Positions 36,850 to 49,820 of a stretch of 64,000 bases of DNA are shown one piece after another; position 1 is the stretch's first letter; each line of letters begins with the position of its first letter. Made by a program: the position numbers and the translations under genes. This stretch comes from Ischnura elegans (Eukaryota > Arthropoda > Insecta > Odonata > Coenagrionidae). The stretch spans positions 48,643,111 through 48,707,110 of the forward strand of contig NC_060247.1 of assembly GCF_921293095.1 (NCBI RefSeq). The letters are read 5' to 3'. The notes beneath the pieces were generated by a model that was not told where the DNA came from, did not search any database, and saw only the letters and a list, made by a program, of their open reading frames with translations.

Positions 36850-39800
36850 AAGCGAAAATGAGCACCTTCCGGTCTCGCCAGCCGTCTAGGTCACTACCGC
36901 TGCTCATGTCCATCCCCCCGTATCGAGCAGAATTCCCAAAGGCAAACAGCGGAAGGCGCAGAGGTGGCGCCGTACAGTTGACTTCGAGCGGAAAGCGCGG
37001 AAAATGTTGAAAAAATAAAAATACTGACATTTAAAAAAAAACCTAAGGTATGGGGGGGGGGGGGAACAGAAGGTGAACAAACAATGCGGTATGGAAATTA
37101 AAAGTTGAGGCGGCAAATAAGAGACAAACATGACGAAATGTAAAAAAAAATCCCACAGAAAAACAATACTTAGTAATATTACGGTCGGTTTTGTATTTCA
37201 CACCAGGATGACGAAATGGCTGAAGAACCAATTTGAAGAACATAGTGCCAGTTTTCGTGGTGATAACTTATATAATGAGAGAGAATAGAACCGGATCGAG
37301 AATACAAACACGCATCCACAAAATATGTGAAAAACGGTGCACAGTTTATTTCCAAGAGCTCGTTGAAAGAGCCTTCACATTTCACCTATGCATTAAGGTC
37401 TCCTGAAGCTGGAATCCGGATTCAAATTGAAATTTCACGTAGCAGCCCAATCTATGTGGATTCACTCCTCCCGTCGATGAGTGATTCGTTCTGCGATATG
37501 TCTGAGTACGAAACTGTAAGGGTAGGCTGAATTTCCATCAAGTGCCCATGGACATGATCCACAGACAAAGAACTGCAGAACCACAATGAAATTTATATCT
37601 ATCTACACTTACGGCAAGTAATTACCCATTTGAAACATTAAACTCATTCAGAATAAACTGTAAATTGCAAAGGAAACACACAAGCGGAAGAGGCAAGTTC
37701 TATGGGACACTCATCAGGAAAATACACGGGCGATCACACCATTCGAGTGTCTACATTTAATGAAAATCAAAAAGGGAAAGGCGAAAGCCAGTACTGATGC
37801 AAACTGTACCGATATCAGAGCACTTTATTAAAATGAAGTAGTTCCCCGGTCAGAGGAAATAATTTCAGCAACAATTAAACGAATAAAATTTTAAATCAAA
37901 GCGTAATACTGACGGATACCGACGGATGGAAAAAATGTTTTTTATTGATTGTAATCTTCTATCAACAGATACGTAAAATAGAGTAAAGGATACCAAGAAA
38001 ATCAACTTACCCACCAACTAGTTTTCAAGGGAGCCCTAAATATAATTCCCGTCAAATATAAGAATACATCAAATCTCAATACTACGCATGCACTCAATAT
38101 TGAACACCACACGACAGTTAAGATTCCATTATATGTAAAGAAAAAATCATTCGCTTACCGTCTTCATACACTTGAAGCAATGAACCAAAAACTGCAAGAA
38201 GGATGGCAAAAATACCATGATGAATGAAGAATAGGCTTGCTAATAAAGTTATTGATCACATTAACAGCGATTCTTTCAGCCAACAGCTAAATGCAAATGG
38301 ATGGCCTGGGGAACTGGAATGTTATTTTTCCTGAGACTGTTTTCTGGGCTGAATGATATTAATAAAAATCGAACGATCAACGTCTTGCAGCTTATCAACG
38401 TCGCGTCGCTTCACCAACTACACCATCTATCGAATAAACTCTGATGAGAATGATAAATAAAGGAAAGTTCACTTATCTTGAAGTGCCACATGAAGATATG
38501 AATCTAAAGAATGATACAATAGTTAACATGCCTTTCGCATTTAAATTCACAGTCCGCACAAAAAATCTATCGACGCTGGAAGCAAGAGACGAGTTAAAAG
38601 GAGGAGCGGAAAAGGATGATTACGTATTTTCAATCAAAATTTCAGAAACTTTTTTTCTTGTACTTAATCGATAAAAGGCCACGAAAAAAAGGCTTCCTGA
38701 AGTGAGGTTTCTAAACGTATCATTTGAAAATATATATCGTATACTCGTTCTCACAGTGAAACTTGCTTAGACAAAGGATACATACAATGTTAGAAAATAT
38801 CCATACAATACGAATACGTAATAAGAATATATAGGCATACATTAATGGTAGAATGCATGTATAATTACGGCAATAAGCTGATGAAATATTAGTTATACCT
38901 CAATAAATATGGTAAACATAAACATAAAACTGAAGCTTGTCATCAGGCCACTTTCGGAGCAATTAGAAAAAGAAAGCTTTACTTAAAGTCAAAAATTATC
39001 AGTTACAAGAAAATGACGCAACGGTTGGCTCAAAGACCTAAAGAAAGGGCTAACTTCAAAAAGGATGGTTCATCCAAATTCCCATTATCCACATTTTGCC
39101 TTTTAACCTCGATTAATGTCTTTTGTGATGGAAAAAATTATTTTCAATAATATTTCCGGTAAATATTTGATTCCATTCTTGCAGTTGCATACCAATCACA
39201 TTACCCTCAGAATTGAATTGTTTCCCCCACGCTACTACAATCAGAAAGGTCAAGGCGAAGAGAATTTGTGCGAAGGGTTGGGCGGGCACGGATATAGCGA
39301 GGACGAGCCAAGCACGGAGCGTTTCAATCACGGCCACGGTGAAGGTTCCGCACGTAATTTCGGGGATGGATGAACTAGATAAAAAAAACATACTGTTCCC
39401 CATCTGCTCCAAAACTGTAACAAAAGAGGAAGCCAAAACGGAATACTTTACATTCAAAGTTGCAACCACCACTCAAGTGAGCAAATAGGTTGGTGTATAC
39501 CCTCCAAGTTCTATTACTTTTTTTTGCGGACATACACATCCGTTTCTTGAACTGAACCACTCTTCTGCAGATCAAATACTCTATCCTTGCCACAATAAGA
39601 GACTTCAGTAACATAAGTGAGGCGATTTAAGTTATGAGGGGGTTGGCGAAAAATCACAAGGCATCACGTAAAGTTAAAGAAAGTCTTCTAGTGAAAAAAA
39701 TGTGTTCCATCATCCAGATAACATTTAGCCCCTTTTAATTAATCATTTAAAAATAAACATTTTATGGCATAATAGAGAAATAATGACAGCAGCACTTAAT

Positions 39801-42800
39801 GTTTTATTCCACCCTCCATTTCTTTATCAAATTTTGATCCAAAAGGAATTTTGAATCACTATTAGCACACCACTTGTCTAAAATAGCGATATGAGATGCC
39901 ACCCATTGAAAAGGGAAAGGCTTAAAATGTAAAAAGAACAAAACGCAGCGCCGTTGCGTGAAAAAGTGACCCATTTAGCACAACGTCAATTGATAGATGT
40001 CGCAAATTTCGCGAAGATTCCCCCTAAAAACTCAAGGCAGCGATGGAATGCCTAGGAGGAAATTAAAACCGTTTAATGAGATTATCAATTATTTTGGGAT
40101 TGGTTGACGCACTAATTGCATCCAATCACAAAAAACTACCTGCTGCCATTTCACTCCACCTTGATGTGGTGCAAAGATAACTTATCACAAGGAAAGAATT
40201 ACCATATTATAACTTCCCTCAAGGAAGCTGTCGGTATGACTCTTGACATACCATCTATTTACTCAATCACACAAACATCAAGCTCAAATTACCATTCTCT
40301 GAGGACAAAACTAATGTTTCCAAAAACTTTTTCCTAGGCCCATGGTAGCAAACATATATTTGCTAACGGAAAGGAAAACGGCAGACATTACATAAAAACA
40401 ATTTACGAAGAAAAAAAACTTCAGAGCAATAGAAACGATGAATTTCTCAATAAATGTGAAACGATGACCCAGAGTTCAAAAATAAAACCTCGGTCCAGAG
40501 AGCAAAATCTATTTTGAATGGTAGTATAAACAAGCTTGTAAATTTTAACAGTAAGTAATTCATTCTGAAGTATAAGAATATAGTCACATGCCGGAGCAAG
40601 AGGAGAGTATACAAAATGGCTACACATTCATAATAGTTTAGCGATTCCATCACCAGCGGGTGCAACTAGAGATATATAGATGAACAAAAAAACAATATTA
40701 AGTTGAAATTTTATTTAAAAGATGTCTCAAAAGAAAGAAAATACACACGAACATTTATTACAATAAACCCTTAGAAAATACGAAAGGATGTATACTCAAT
40801 CAGAAAAATTGCAAATTTAAGTATAGAGAGAAATTAAAAAAACTAATTATATATGAAGTTGAAGAATAAATGTGGTTTGCTCATTCGGAAAGCTCGACAA
40901 ACAAATATAAGATATTAGGCATACGAGAGCTGGCCCCACATGCAAAACGCTGACTGGTGTAAAAAACATACCTAGGTTCTCGCTTAACAAATTATTGGTG
41001 AAAGCTACTTCACGTAGCAACATCGATCAATAATGAACAATACGTTCCTTAGATAATTTGTGATTCCATTATGCAAAAATTATCTAAGCATCACACATCC
41101 GATATCCTGCATTGATAAAGCACCAGTATTGGCGGGTAGTATTTATCTCTCGTGAATCAGGAAAAAACATGTCTGAAGAGCTGATAAATCCTTCTGAATC
41201 ATATCATGTATACATTCTCACAGTTAATTTTATCCTTTTGTTATAAGATTATTTTTTATCAGAGTTATAGCCTGATTATCATCGGAATAGAAATCACGCT
41301 AACTAATTAGTATTTGCTCAATTTTACTCCATTACGTGGAGGGCTTAACGTGCCTCGATAGGTGGACGATTCAAGCGTTAAAAACGGATAAAAAGGGGCT
41401 TACTTAGTATAGGTTATGAAACGACCACGCAGACGTGACCTGAGGACTTTGAAAATGTTTCCTCTCCAGTCTTCCATCCTCCCCCTTCCATTTGTATATC
41501 ATGCCTTACATGGGACGCACGGGTACAACGCAGAACTATGCCGTAAAGATGATTGAAACGCATTAAGCGATGTGACGATGACAATCAATACAGTGACGGC
41601 GGTGCGTGTATGTATCCTGATGCCATCCATACTGCATAAATGAAAGTCAATGTGACTGATTGTTGCGTAGCACCATCTTCTTTAATGAACTACGATGACA
41701 AAGGAGCATTAAAACGTCGAGTATATCAGTCATTCATAACAAAAAGTAATAATTTTAAATAGCTGATTTGATCAATTTCATGGTTTCCATTTATCATTTG
41801 AAAAGATATTACTTCATTTTTAGGCATTAATTTCGATTTCGAACACTCTTCCGAAATAAATACCCGGATACTACGCACAACTCAACACTACTATTTTCAA
41901 TCCGACAGCATACCGAAAAACATCACAGGAAATTGCCGTTACATTGAAACCCATATCATAATTACCACGAGTACTGCATTGAACACAGCAGTGAGGTCTA
42001 AAGACCTCTTATTACTAGTAATACGCACTCTGAGCTGGTGCACATATTTAATTAGTTTATTCTGGGTTATATCAATCTTTATTCCTAGCATTACAATTAT
42101 CGACCGAGAATACATATTATCTTACTTCTAAGACATCCATAAACTTTAATGCAAATTTCGACAAAAAAAGCGGAGCACTAATATTTACCGCCGGTTCAGA
42201 TTACCACTACCAACCAAAATTACATTAAGACGAACATATCCTTTACGTTTCAACAATACTTTGACTCACGACAAATATATATACAACTCCATTAGCTTAC
42301 AAAAAACTACAAATTATGGGACAAAATAGCTAAATTCAAGAAGTAGGTAGACAAATTTACACATGATCTAGAGGGTTAGATCGAAAAGTAAATCAATTTT
42401 TCGAACCCGGGAAATCATCCTACAGTCTCGTATTCTAACACTCTCGAAATTGCTGTAATGGAAGTTACATGCTACTGGGCTTTCAACACAAATATTCCAA
42501 GTAAAACTACAGCGATATCAAATCAAAGTCTGCCAAACGATTCATCCCGCTATTTCTGAATCCATGACATGCCGAACAGAAACATGTGAAGATGAAATCC
42601 AACGCACCAAGTGCGGTCCTCATGTGATAAAAATGCACGGACGACTGACTCACCCGCCTTGAACAGGTAAAAAAAACAGGCATTGCTGAAGTGTACGTCA
42701 ATTTCCTAGCCATCTTCACCGCTCCCTGTAGCCTGCTTCAACTCCCTCATGGCCTCCTTTCAGACATGTTTATCCCAATCCTTATTTTCTCTTTCTCTCA

Positions 42801-44668
42801 ATAACCTCCTTTCTTAAACTGAAAATAAACAAACTTCCCCGCAGACTCTTTCAGCACAGCGTGGTCACCAGAACCTTTTCCGAGGGAAGCACTATCTGTA
42901 AACTATGTCGGGATTCTGAGGATTTATCAAATTCAGTGTGTACGAACTGGACATAATTTTCAATCAAAAAATAAGGTGGGTTTGGAAATAATAAAAATTA
43001 CGAATGAGTAGCAAAACTTCGTTACAACCAGTTAATTCAATACTTATGCAATTCTTCCTCAAGCAACTAACAGTGGTAGTAGCTGCGAGGGCATTCTATT
43101 TTACTGCACATAGTTGTAATGACAAGCAATATGGCAATTTTTATTCATTCAAATCCAAATACCTGTCATAAGGTGCATCAAAGGCAATAGAAATTGTAAT
43201 TTATAAGTCTTTTAAGACATTTCGAACTCAACATATTGTTTTATTTAGCAGATTATTGAGGATTATTTAAGTGTACGTTATTATTAAAACGACAACTCAT
43301 GGCTAGCACGGCAGAGGATATTAGCGCATAACCTGCAGATAGACTTCGGCGCAGTTATGGTAAAACATAATGCAGGAAAATAAGGTTAAGTGATAAAATA
43401 ACTTACCGCAAAAATTATCCTCAGGGAATTACGAGAAGAGATTATTAGAGACCCATCGAATATGGGGAAAAACATTATTCCTTGGGGAAGCTTCCAGCAA
43501 AATGAAACAAGTGTATGCTTGAGTCCAAGATATAATGCAGCCCGCCACAATGAAACACCAACTTGACGATTAACGCAATAGGAATCCATCACTCGTAAAC
43601 AGAACATCACTTTCACAAGATTTTCAACGCGTCCTTCGTAAAACAAACATGCAGGATAACTCATTATTCAAACTCAGAATCAGGATGAGCGTTACTGAAT
43701 TCAGGATTGAGGATATTAGAACGGCATTTTTCCATCAATTTACCATGAAGTATCAATATGTTAACCAGAGTATTAATACATAAAATATAAATAAATGCGC
43801 AACTGTCCTAAACGGGTGTGAAGGAGCACTAAAAAAAGTTTACTATGGCACACGGACAAGAAGTGGAGAAGATAAAAGCAGTTTATAACATCTGAAGCAA
43901 AACATGCAATTAAATTCAACAGCGAGCCAACAGCGAGGGCTTTCCCCTCAGAATATGCGGTCAACTTCACGACCACAGGCCAAAGAAAGGGGTCAATCCA
44001 ACCAACTGGAAACATACTTGAATTTAGGCATAAAAACGAGCCGTAACAAAAAACACGAATAGTAATGACGTCATTTTTCATCTAACCTCCTCCCTTGAGC
44101 CTATAGCATTGGAAGGACTGGAGGAGAACTTCGAACCAAAACCATCGACGGCATTTACGTATAAAAGCTACCGTCAGAAACTCAAAATGTATAAAACCAG
44201 AGGATTCGAGGTGGCTAAGCAGTACCCAAATGCTGAGGAAAACATTGAAACCCAAACCTTCAATAACGCTATGAGGAATAAAAAAGGCAGAACGTATTGT
44301 ATTTGTAAATATAATTTATCAAAATCTTGATACACCCACATATTCGCGAGGGTAAAATGCAATGGAATTAAAATATCCAATGGATACGAGGAGCATACAA
44401 ACAAGTGCAATCGTCGTAATCAACCAACCAAATCCATCGGGGATCGAATTGTCAGAGATTTTGCCATATCAACCTTATCCGGATGCGCAGAAGCCGATAA
44501 TCGCTAATGTTTATAAATGCTACGAGATCGAAAAAAGCCGTACGCGTCCCCAGATGGGCGAGACGATTCTTTGAAGTGTGCAAGAATTTCGTTTACTCAC
44601 GATGTAAAATACCTCGGGTGAAATCGGGGTGTAAAAAGTGTTCCACTTCCGCACACCAGAGGGCATTC

Positions 44669-44816
44669 TTCTGCCCCCCCCCCCTCCTCCTCAGTTTCAA
44701 CGGCCCTCCACCCCTTCCACTCCCTCCTGGAACCCCCTTCTCCCCCTCTCGCCGCGTGTCTGTGCATGATGCCCCCTCCTCCCACACACCTCCCAATCTC
44801 TCTTGACTCACTTCCA
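44669..44816. other. Long pyrimidine-rich (plus) / G-rich (minus) tract
   Basis: Almost 150 bp are dominated by C and T on plus, including an 11-C run at 44674-44684. On minus, the ASAP sense strand, this gives several G3-G5 runs and could form quadruplex or triplex structure. It continues into a CpG-rich stretch to about 44990. Overlapping open frames of 62-99 codons here are artefacts of composition. Confidence 0.65.
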
Positions 44817-46040
44817 AGGTTCGCTCGCGCGTAGGCGTCTCCGACGGGCTGAAAACTGCAACTCCCGAATCGTCTGGGGGTTTTCCAAAAACTCTACACG
44901 CACGCGAGCATTCCTTTCAAAACAGTAGACGGACACCGCCCGCACCGCAAGGCTACATAGGCCGTCGCGCCTTACAGCCAACGCGTAAAAAGTCGAAAAA
45001 GTATTTTTCAAAAAAATTCAAAAGTGGAAAAGACGCGTTAATTGGAATGTGGTGTATATTGTTAAATTAGACGCCTGTCAAGCAAACGCAATAATTTCCA
45101 ATTCAAACCGTTCCACAAAAATCATAAAATGCCGTTTTTGTATCCCAGGGCAACCTTCTTTACTTAAGTAAACAACATGCTTAATGGCATCGGATGTGTA
45201 AATAATGCATAAATTAAAATACGTTTCACACTATTCGATAGTTCTGATTTTCTCCCCACTTTATTTGATTTTAATGTCCACTTATCTGTTATGCAAAAGA
45301 AGTAATCCGTTTTTTTCTGGCTAACAATAAGACTATAATATTTGAGACGAATCTTTTGCCGCATCACTTGCAAAAATGGATATAATAACCAATTTCGTAA
45401 TTACAGCACGTAATTAATAACCATACCCCTGAGACCGAAGACACTGGCAAAGGAAAAGACTCCATTACAACAGCAAAAAGAACCACTTCATCGCCCAAAC
45501 CCTCACGTCGGACTACATACGCTTTCTTGGTTTCCTCTCGTCACTGGTCCGAATACCAGATCATTTAATCATCCCGTAGGAAAAGAGTTCAAGCACCCGC
45601 TATAATACTTCCCTTTTTCTTGGTGCTCTCGCTCACAAACATAATTACAACCAACATGTTGTGACAAACCCGGAAGAGGAAAGATTCCTATATTGGGGTC
45701 CTTGATGCATATATTTTCCATATAACGTTCGGACATCATACTGCCTCCTGTAAGTACAATGTTTCAAGCATGTCCACCATCCTGTTGTCTCACATCCTGA
45801 TCGAATTTATATGAAAAATAAAACTAAATTGATAAATAAACTACATTAACAACGGAATTTTCCATATGAACCACAACATAGGATTACTCCATTTTTTTTC
45901 AAGTGTTGACCACCAACATTTACCAACACCCTCCGAGGCTAAGGATAGGCTACCGTACGGAAAGAGCGCAGTCACAATGTACAGCACACACACACGCATA
46001 TCCATGCACGCTGGTACGTGACCTCCATAACAGTTCGGCG

Positions 46041-46133
46041 CTTGCCCAGCGATGCCTCTTCCTCCCGTGATTCGGAGGAGGGATCTATCTGGGTCGCCGG
46101 AAGAGGTCGCTACGAGGGAGGACGCTGGGCAAG
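46041..46133. repeat. 93-nt GC-rich structured hairpin
   Basis: An 11-bp perfect stem, CTTGCCCAGCG (46041-46051) with CGCTGGGCAAG (46123-46133), encloses a second 8-bp stem, CCTCTTCC (46055-46062) with GGAAGAGG (46099-46106). The second stem is offset by an asymmetric 16-nt bulge. It sits in a CpG-rich patch in otherwise AT-rich DNA. It may be a structured RNA or the remains of an inverted-repeat transposon; nothing decides between them. Confidence 0.5.
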
Positions 46134-46330
46134 GTCTCGCGGCCTCTCACTCTATCGGTATTTTCCCCCCCGCATCATCCGCCGGACCGGGTGACTACGT
46201 AAACTGAAACAATGCGAACGCTATTCGTAGCAGGCACTAGACGAAATATACTCAGGCTACCTATGCTTCGGTGAAATGGAGAAGTATTCGTATGAGGGTA
46301 TTACATGAATTTGAAATTACATTAATTGAA

Positions 46331-46377
46331 AATTCATTCAATCAAATGTAAATAAATTACATTTGATTGAATGAATT
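46331..46377. repeat. Perfect 21-bp inverted repeat, 5-nt loop
   Basis: AATTCATTCAATCAAATGTA plus A (46331-46351) is exactly mirrored by 46357-46377 around ATAAA. It could be a MITE remnant or a hairpin. It lies about 80 bp before the 46.5-kb hammerhead-like motif. Confidence 0.85.
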
Positions 46378-46460
46378 AAATACAAAAAAAATGCTGTGTG
46401 GTAAGATTTTACACTAACACAGATTTTCACTACCAGACCTAGGTTTAAATAAACCATACC

Positions 46461-46498
46461 ATTATGAAGGCCCCTCTTCGATTATCGAAACCTGGGTC
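46461..46498 (+). ncRNA. Degenerate hammerhead-like motif (46.5 kb)
   Basis: An ATTATGA box (5 of 7 to CTGATGA), a poorly paired middle, then GAAA and stem III AC-CTGG-GT followed by C. The downstream 'GTCGAACAATAAAAAT' parallels the flank of the intact motif at 48239. Confidence 0.35.
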
Positions 46499-47219
46499 GA
46501 ACAATAAAAATCCCACAATCATACAATAATTTTTTCCGTGATTACGCTTCCTTTCACAGAGATAAAGGAAATATTGCCATCTACCCTGAAGTTTATGATT
46601 TTTTGTTTACATTAACCAAAAACATTAAATACTTTTAGAAAAGAAGTAAAAAGTTCCTATTAATAGAAGTCGAAGTCGTTAAATATATTCCGAAGATATT
46701 CTCATTGCTTTGTAAATGAGTTCATCCAATCCATCGACCAAATTTGCTTGACATCTTTTGATCTTCACCCACTTTTTTTATTAAGTGAAAACTGGTTCCG
46801 TAGAGGCATCCACGAGGAACGGCAGAGGCGATAATGCACATCCGATTGAAAAAATACCAATAACTAACACACCCATAGAATGTACAAATGAAAACAACTT
46901 TAATATTAAAAGGGTGATGACTTGACAGTTCATGCAAGTTGCGAAGAAATTTTTGATACACTCAATTATGTTATCATTTAAAAAGTAGCCAAATATTCAG
47001 ACAATTGAAATATAGCATGAATTATGTTCCTAGCAAGCTGTAGAAGGTAAGGTAATAATGCATTGAATCTACAGCTAAGTACTTAATAATGGGAAAAGTT
47101 AGCTTATTAATTTCAGGTGCAAAGATGTTTTTACATTAAAATGATAAAATTTTGCGGGAGAGCTGGTTCATTAGGCTAAAGGTTGTGATAAGGTGAGCCG
47201 TCGAACTTAAAAAAAAAAG

Positions 47220-47275
47220 GATGGACAGTACAAGGGCGAGCCCAGGATCAAAACTAGGGTGGGGGCAAGCCATAA
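47220..47275 (+). repeat. Possible truncated hAT MITE left end
   Basis: A short ACAAGGGCGAGCCCAGGATC segment followed by GTGGGGGCAAGCC resembles the left ends of the CAGGGGCGGATCCAGG-type MITEs elsewhere in the window. The right end is absent. Confidence 0.3.
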
Positions 47276-47733
47276 AAAACTAGATTAAAGTTACTACTAC
47301 AGTTCGACAAGAAAACCAACGTCCAATTACCGAGTTAATGAACGCTCTCTCTCTCTTTTTCGCTCTCTCGATGTTGGTACATACAAGTAAACACGAAAAA
47401 TTATGCATAATGCCTAATAGAAAATATTTCAGAAATAAAAAAATCACTAAAACCAGTAAAAAAAACATACCCCGTGACTCCATCATTTCCCGAAATAAGG
47501 ATTTAAGATTATCATTATTTCCCTCTTCTCTAGAAAACCATTCTCATCATGTTCAAGAATTTCTTTACATAAAACTGCAGCGATACGCATGTTAATCAAA
47601 TAAAAAATATGACTATCTGAAGAAACTCTGTGATGCCCCATTTCAGATCAGAAAATAATCAGTAAACACACCACCACTTTTTTAACAAGCAAACAACATT
47701 CAAAATGGCTATTCGGGTGGTCTCCCTCCATTC

Positions 47734-47772
47734 TGCCGACGTTTCGGAACACGAGTCGGGTTCCATCCTCAG
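47734..47772 (-). ncRNA. Hammerhead-like motif (47.7 kb)
   Basis: On minus: CTGAGGA (one change from CTGATGA), stem II GGAAC/GTTCC of 5 bp with a nine-base loop, then GAAACGTCGGC. As at 7.0 kb, the stem III closing U is C. It lies about 470 bp from, and opposite to, the intact motif at 48239. Confidence 0.4.
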
Positions 47773-48238
47773 GCCTAATGGTGAGTGGATGAAGTTTGCC
47801 AGCTTATATACTCTTCAATTGGTTGTGAGGTCTAACGTGATTAACCGGGAGGCAGCTACACTAAACCACAACAACATGCTTCACTAAACTTCAGCATCAA
47901 AAGGACCAAAAGTAAAGGAACGCACAAAGTCTGTGAAACATGCTAACTCATAAAAAATATTTTTTAGGAACGTTACAAAACCCCATTTACTAATTAAATT
48001 AAATAGAAAAGCTTAGACGGCCCCAGGAATATAAGCTAGCGGAAAATCGTTCAGCGAAATATGTTGTAGCGTGAGTTACGACAAATAAAATGGCGAATTT
48101 ATTTTCTGAATATAAAGTAATACGGGTTACTAGGATTCAGCATAGATTGCCCATTCATAAAGTACTACAATTGACGACCCCAGAAGCCAAAGGGGTACAA
48201 CTGCAAGTTTTAAAATTTGGAGATAAGAGTAGACTCAC

Positions 48239-48271
48239 CTGATGATAGCATGAGATGCTGAAACCCGGGTC
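48239..48271 (+). ncRNA. Complete hammerhead ribozyme core (minimal type I)
   Basis: All conserved elements are present. The core is CTGATGA (48239-48245). Stem II is AGCAT-GAG-ATGCT (48247-48259), followed by GAAA (48260-48263). Stem III is minimal: A-C, loop CCGG, G-T. C48271 is the expected cleavage residue. At least CAC/GTG pairs in stem I. Short stem III hammerheads of this form are known from Penelope-like retroelements and related retroposons. The motif ends 127 bp before the Helitron. Confidence 0.7.
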
Positions 48272-48789
48272 GTGCTATTTAAAATGAAGTGTGGAATAGA
48301 ACAAAGTAATTTTATTTTACTCTATGTAGATCTGGGTTGTTGGGGTATACAATAGTGTTTTGGCAAAGGAATGTAAATGAATCACTGAATCTACTCATCT
48401 ATATATATAAAAGAAAGTCGAAAATCGTGTTAGTTAGAACACTTATAACTCGAGAACGGCTGCACCGATTTCAATGAGATTTGGTTCTTTGGATTCGTCT
48501 CAGGCGGGGTTAACATATAGGCCATTAAAAAAAGGATAATTTCACAAAAAAATTCATCTCTTTCCTATGGACATGCTTTTAGGAGTTATAGTAACACAGC
48601 AATTGATAAGTCGGTCAAAACTACAAATTAAATAATTTGTTTTGTTTTTACCCCTTTAATAACTGCATTTTGTAACAATTTAACATTTTAATTACTAAAT
48701 ATATTCAAAATATTAATTAAATTGAAATTACATTTTTTAAATTTAATTCGAGCTGATTGTAAGCCCAGCCGTGGCCCAGCTCGAGTTGA

Positions 48790-49531
48790 CACTTCACTAC
48801 CGTGTTTGTAAACAAATCTCCAAGCAATTGTTGACAAACGGTAATGTCCGTGTTCCTGTCGAGGAATCGAGTAGTTTTAACTCATTTCCTTGGAATGATT
48901 GCAAATTAGTTTCAGTGAGCTCATCAACAAAGAGTTCCAGAATATGATTGATCACCAAAAGAATCAAAGATGGTTGATTTAGCGAGCAAGAACGAAGATG
49001 TGGATGACTAAAACGAGGTAAATTCAAATAGTTCGTACTCTGCATGGATTCGAATCTTTTAAATGTGTAACAAACGAAGACGAAATCACCAACTATCTAT
49101 CTGAATATTTTAAGTCCTTGGACGTACCTGGCTTACCAAGGCACGATTTACAGAAAAATGTAGTTTCTGTGCTCATGATCTTTCGAAGCCTAAACCAACC
49201 ATAACTATCCAACGGAACGTGTTTGATCATTAAAAAAATTGGTGATGAATGTGATTCACGCAACTTTACTCAAAGGAAAATTCAAAGGTTAGGAAGTCCT
49301 CATTCCGTAGATTCCATGATCTCAACTCATATGCCCTTTTGAGCTTAAACGTATTCAATTTACAATTCGTGTTGCATTCGTGATAACGATTAAAAAATCG
49401 CATGGTCATTCTTTCAGTTTTTGTGTTGTTTGTGCTCATGTGCTAATGAAAACCCATGATTTTCTCATGGTCAATTTAGCGTGCTATGTTCACGAGTCGA
49501 TAAACCATCCTCTCTATTTCTTCCTTCGCTT
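48790..49531 (+). pseudogene. Helitron RepHel helicase C-terminal remnant
   Basis: With frameshifts and stops, the plus strand reads pieces of the Helitron Pif1-like helicase in order. First comes a 'QLLTNGNVRVPVEESSS' block (about 48820-48870). Then 'TNEDEITNYLSEYFKSLDVP' and 'GLPRHDLQ' (about 49068-49155), matching the family's '-ATNYPVEFLNSLDLPGMPPHNLQLK-' segment. Then come a degraded 'NGT-L-IKK' (about 49208-49235), 'AFVITIKKSHGHS' (about 49373-49412, equivalent to AMTINKAQGQS) and 'VNLACYVHESI' (equivalent to LYVACSRV). The Rep domain and helicase N-terminal half are missing. The end is cut by the hAT MITE at 49532. Confidence 0.75.
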
Positions 49532-49820
49532 CAAGTGCGTAGCTAGGATAGGGGGTTTTGGGCGCAGCTAATACCACGGGTCTGTAGGGTATAGAAAACT
49601 CGCTAAGGTAAGCGGGAAGTGTGGGGGCACTTCCCCCAGACATTTTTTAAGATAAATGGTTCAAAATAGTGGGTTTTGTGGCTGTGTGAATAGTTAAATA
49701 TGTTTTGTTTGTTAGTCATCCGTCCCCCTAATATTAATAACAAAATCTTTCATTAAAAAATTCTCTAAGCTCTTGGGGGGGGGGGTTTATCCCCCAAAAC
49801 CTCCCCTCGCTGCGTCACTG
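49532..49820. mobile_element. hAT-type MITE, 289 bp, nested in the Helitron
   Basis: The ends are CAAGTGCGTAGCTAGGAT and CCTCGCTGCGTCACTG, inverse-related to the common hAT terminus CAGTGGCGTAGC. The flanking 8-mers CTTCGCTT (49524-49531) and CTTTGCTT (49821-49828) differ at one base. The interior has the G-rich and C-rich flanks usual for this MITE type. It is nested in the decayed helicase, so it inserted after the Helitron. Confidence 0.85.

Larger units (their letters stand above)
36301..46040. other. No gene recognised
   Basis: This holds the G-rich tract (36.8 kb) and the pyrimidine tract (44.7 kb). The longest frame is 119 codons on minus (39113-39472), overlapped by 85- and 91-codon frames on plus. 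It is hydrophobic, matches no family I know, and has no splice-site or codon evidence for being real. Confidence 0.5.

Noticed and set aside
39113-39472. Longest simple open frame in the intron (119 codons, minus)
   Set aside because: It overlaps 85- and 91-codon frames on the other strand, matches no family I know, and has no supporting splice sites or start context. A chance frame or repeat fossil is more likely.
43773-44081. 102-codon hydrophobic minus-strand frame
   Set aside because: The hydrophobic composition follows from AT-rich minus-strand codons. No signature, neighbours or repeated copy supports a gene.
44507-44817. Several 60-99-codon frames in the pyrimidine-rich tract
   Set aside because: Proline/serine- or glycine/arginine-rich translations on both strands come from composition alone.
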